From: Desulfohalobiaceae bacterium S24
GTDB lineage: Bacteria; Desulfobacterota; Desulfovibrionia; Desulfovibrionales; Desulfothermaceae
Direction: 5' to 3'
NCBI GenBank assembly: GCA_011389765.1
Contig: JAABTT010000023.1
Coordinates: forward strand, 1-43,047
Length of the DNA stretch: 43,047 bases
The position numbers and the translations under genes are program-made. Position 1 is the first letter of the stretch; every line of letters starts with the position of its first letter. Positions 42,388-43,047 of the stretch are shown here, piece by piece. The notes beneath the pieces are model-generated. The model ran no database searches. It was not told the origin of the DNA and worked only from the letters and a program-made list of their open reading frames with translations.

Positions 42388-42420
42388 ATGGCATAGAAGA
42401 AAATCAGGTCGATTTCTCGT

Positions 42421-42575
42421 GACATAGAAAATTAGGTTTTCGGCTTCGGCATCGCGGCCGAACAGTTCCTGGTAAACATTGTTCACCAATTCAGTGTTGT
42501 GTAGGCGGCGCCGCTGGCGTCGGTGTACACAAACGCCTCGGCTTCATCGGACGTGGCAAATGCCTCGAGCACTGC
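42421..42575 (-). pseudogene. frameshifted fragment of a DUF4214-containing protein
   Basis: On the minus strand, one frame reads AVLEAFATSDEAEAFVYTD (42575 down to 42519) and continues to a TGA at 42483. The next frame reads NTELVNNVYQELFGRDAEA and ENLIFYV from about 42498 down to 42421. Joined, they give a good DUF4214 domain (LYQxLLGRDAD type), found in secreted RTX or surface proteins. The one-base frame change near 42487 and the missing ends show a decayed fragment. Confidence 0.65.
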
Positions 42576-42589
42576 AGTATGGTACGGAT

Positions 42590-42627
42590 AAAAAAACCCG
42601 ACAAGCGGACATAATCCACTTACCGGG
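42590..42627 (-). terminator. intrinsic terminator, minus strand
   Basis: The arms 42597-42609 and 42615-42627 form a 13-bp stem with one mismatch and G-T wobbles. On the minus strand it is followed by seven T (42596-42590). On the plus strand it is followed by CATTTTT, so it may work both ways. Confidence 0.75.
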
Positions 42628-42887
42628 CATTTTTGTATACGGCCAGATCTCTTTGCTTTACTCAAGCCGAATAGAGACCGGTGCAATCGTAAGGCATGGA
42701 GTTCTGACTGAGTGACTCCAGTGTATTTTCAATCTGATTTCAGTTCTCTATGGCCCTGTTGACCAGTTCGGTGAATTCCTCCAGGGAGCTGGTTTTGTAG
42801 GCCTTCATAGTGAGTGGCGATTATGGGCCTGTCCCCTATTGCAATATTCCTCCACGGAAATTAGAATTTGATTTTTATGAAAAGAGC
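42628..42887. other. degraded intergenic DNA before the DUF3368 gene
   Basis: No intact gene is supported. A minus-strand reading from ATG at 42808 gives 22 residues (MKAYKTSSLEEFTELVNRAI) before a stop and goes on in frame with plausible coding text to about 42663, so it may be a decayed open frame. The string AATAGGGGACAGGCCC at 42828-42843 (minus strand) resembles transposase-associated repeats. Confidence 0.35.
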
Positions 42888-43047
42888 TTATTCAGCCAAT
42901 AACTGCAAAGCATACTCAACAATACTATCATGAATCCAATAGCCGTTGGTTCGCATTTTTTCAATTAATTTCTGAACATTTGAGATCAAGCCTGCATGCT
43001 TGGAATCGATTAACACACGAACAGTACCGATCACATCCAATCTGTAG
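42888..43047 (-). CDS. DUF3368 protein (PIN-domain toxin), C-terminal part, cut by the window edge
   Basis: A minus-strand frame open to the window end encodes 52 residues, YRLDVIGTVRVLIDSKHAGL followed by ISNVQKLIEKMRTNGYW and a terminal AEY-like helix, ending at TAA 42888-42890. This is the C-terminal signature of DUF3368 proteins (GTxGVLxxAKxxGLI, then LxxLRxxGFxxS), which pair with UPF0175 antitoxins. The N-terminal part with the catalytic acids lies beyond 43047, as would the antitoxin gene, so activity cannot be judged. Confidence 0.8.
   Translation of the reverse strand, partial: YRLDVIGTVRVLIDSKHAGLISNVQKLIEKMRTNGYWIHDSIVEYALQLLAE

Noticed and set aside
42479..42715. A 78-codon plus-strand frame
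   Set aside because: It is antisense to the DUF4214 fragment, runs through the terminator hairpin and has an Arg-rich, non-coding look.

Overview
The window comes from the chromosome of a dissimilatory sulfate-reducing bacterium, most likely of the order Desulfovibrionales. The reasons are a complete sulfate-activation and APS-reduction set (sat, aprB, aprA, qmoA, qmoB, qmoC and a qmoD-like gene), AprA and AprB proteins that resemble Desulfovibrio homologues along their whole length, and meso-diaminopimelate-type peptidoglycan genes. I cannot resolve the genus. No rRNA, tRNA or CRISPR array was seen.

Layout. (1) 1-4389, minus strand: a 33-bp tandem repeat, an M16 zinc protease and a chorismate mutase/EPSP synthase-like fusion whose key residues look degenerate. 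(2) 4390-15092, plus strand: a leader with a Rex-like operator, then sat, a small gene of unknown function, aprBA, two strong hairpins, qmoABC and qmoD, closed by a terminator. Sat makes APS from sulfate and ATP, AprBA reduces APS to sulfite, and QmoABC passes menaquinol electrons to AprBA. (3) 15121-32739, minus strand, convergent with the first cluster: a full division and cell wall (dcw) cluster in the order mraZ, rsmH, ftsL, ftsI, murE, murF, mraY, murD, ftsW, murG, murC, murB, ftsQ, ftsA, ftsZ. It starts from one visible promoter next to a three-unit MraZ box. No ddl gene lies between murB and ftsQ. (4) 32740-39238: a loosely arranged stretch with an internally deleted exonuclease III remnant, an exported FKBP prolyl isomerase, an amidase, a gamma-glutamyltransferase-like enzyme, an aspartate racemase and a QueG-like iron-sulfur protein. 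(5) 39443-43047: an accessory and visibly more AT-rich region with a metzincin-like protein that has lost two of its three zinc histidines, a RelBE-type module, an orphan XRE regulator, a HicBA module, a frameshifted DUF4214 fragment and the C-terminal end of a DUF3368 (PIN-type toxin) gene cut by the window edge.

The points most worth following are the unknown 98-residue protein between sat and aprB, the RNA hairpins that divide the sulfate-reduction cluster into segments, the redox operator before sat, the degenerate shikimate-pathway fusion, the zinc-site-dead metzincin, the exonuclease III remnant, and a 68-bp intergenic element present twice inside the dcw cluster.
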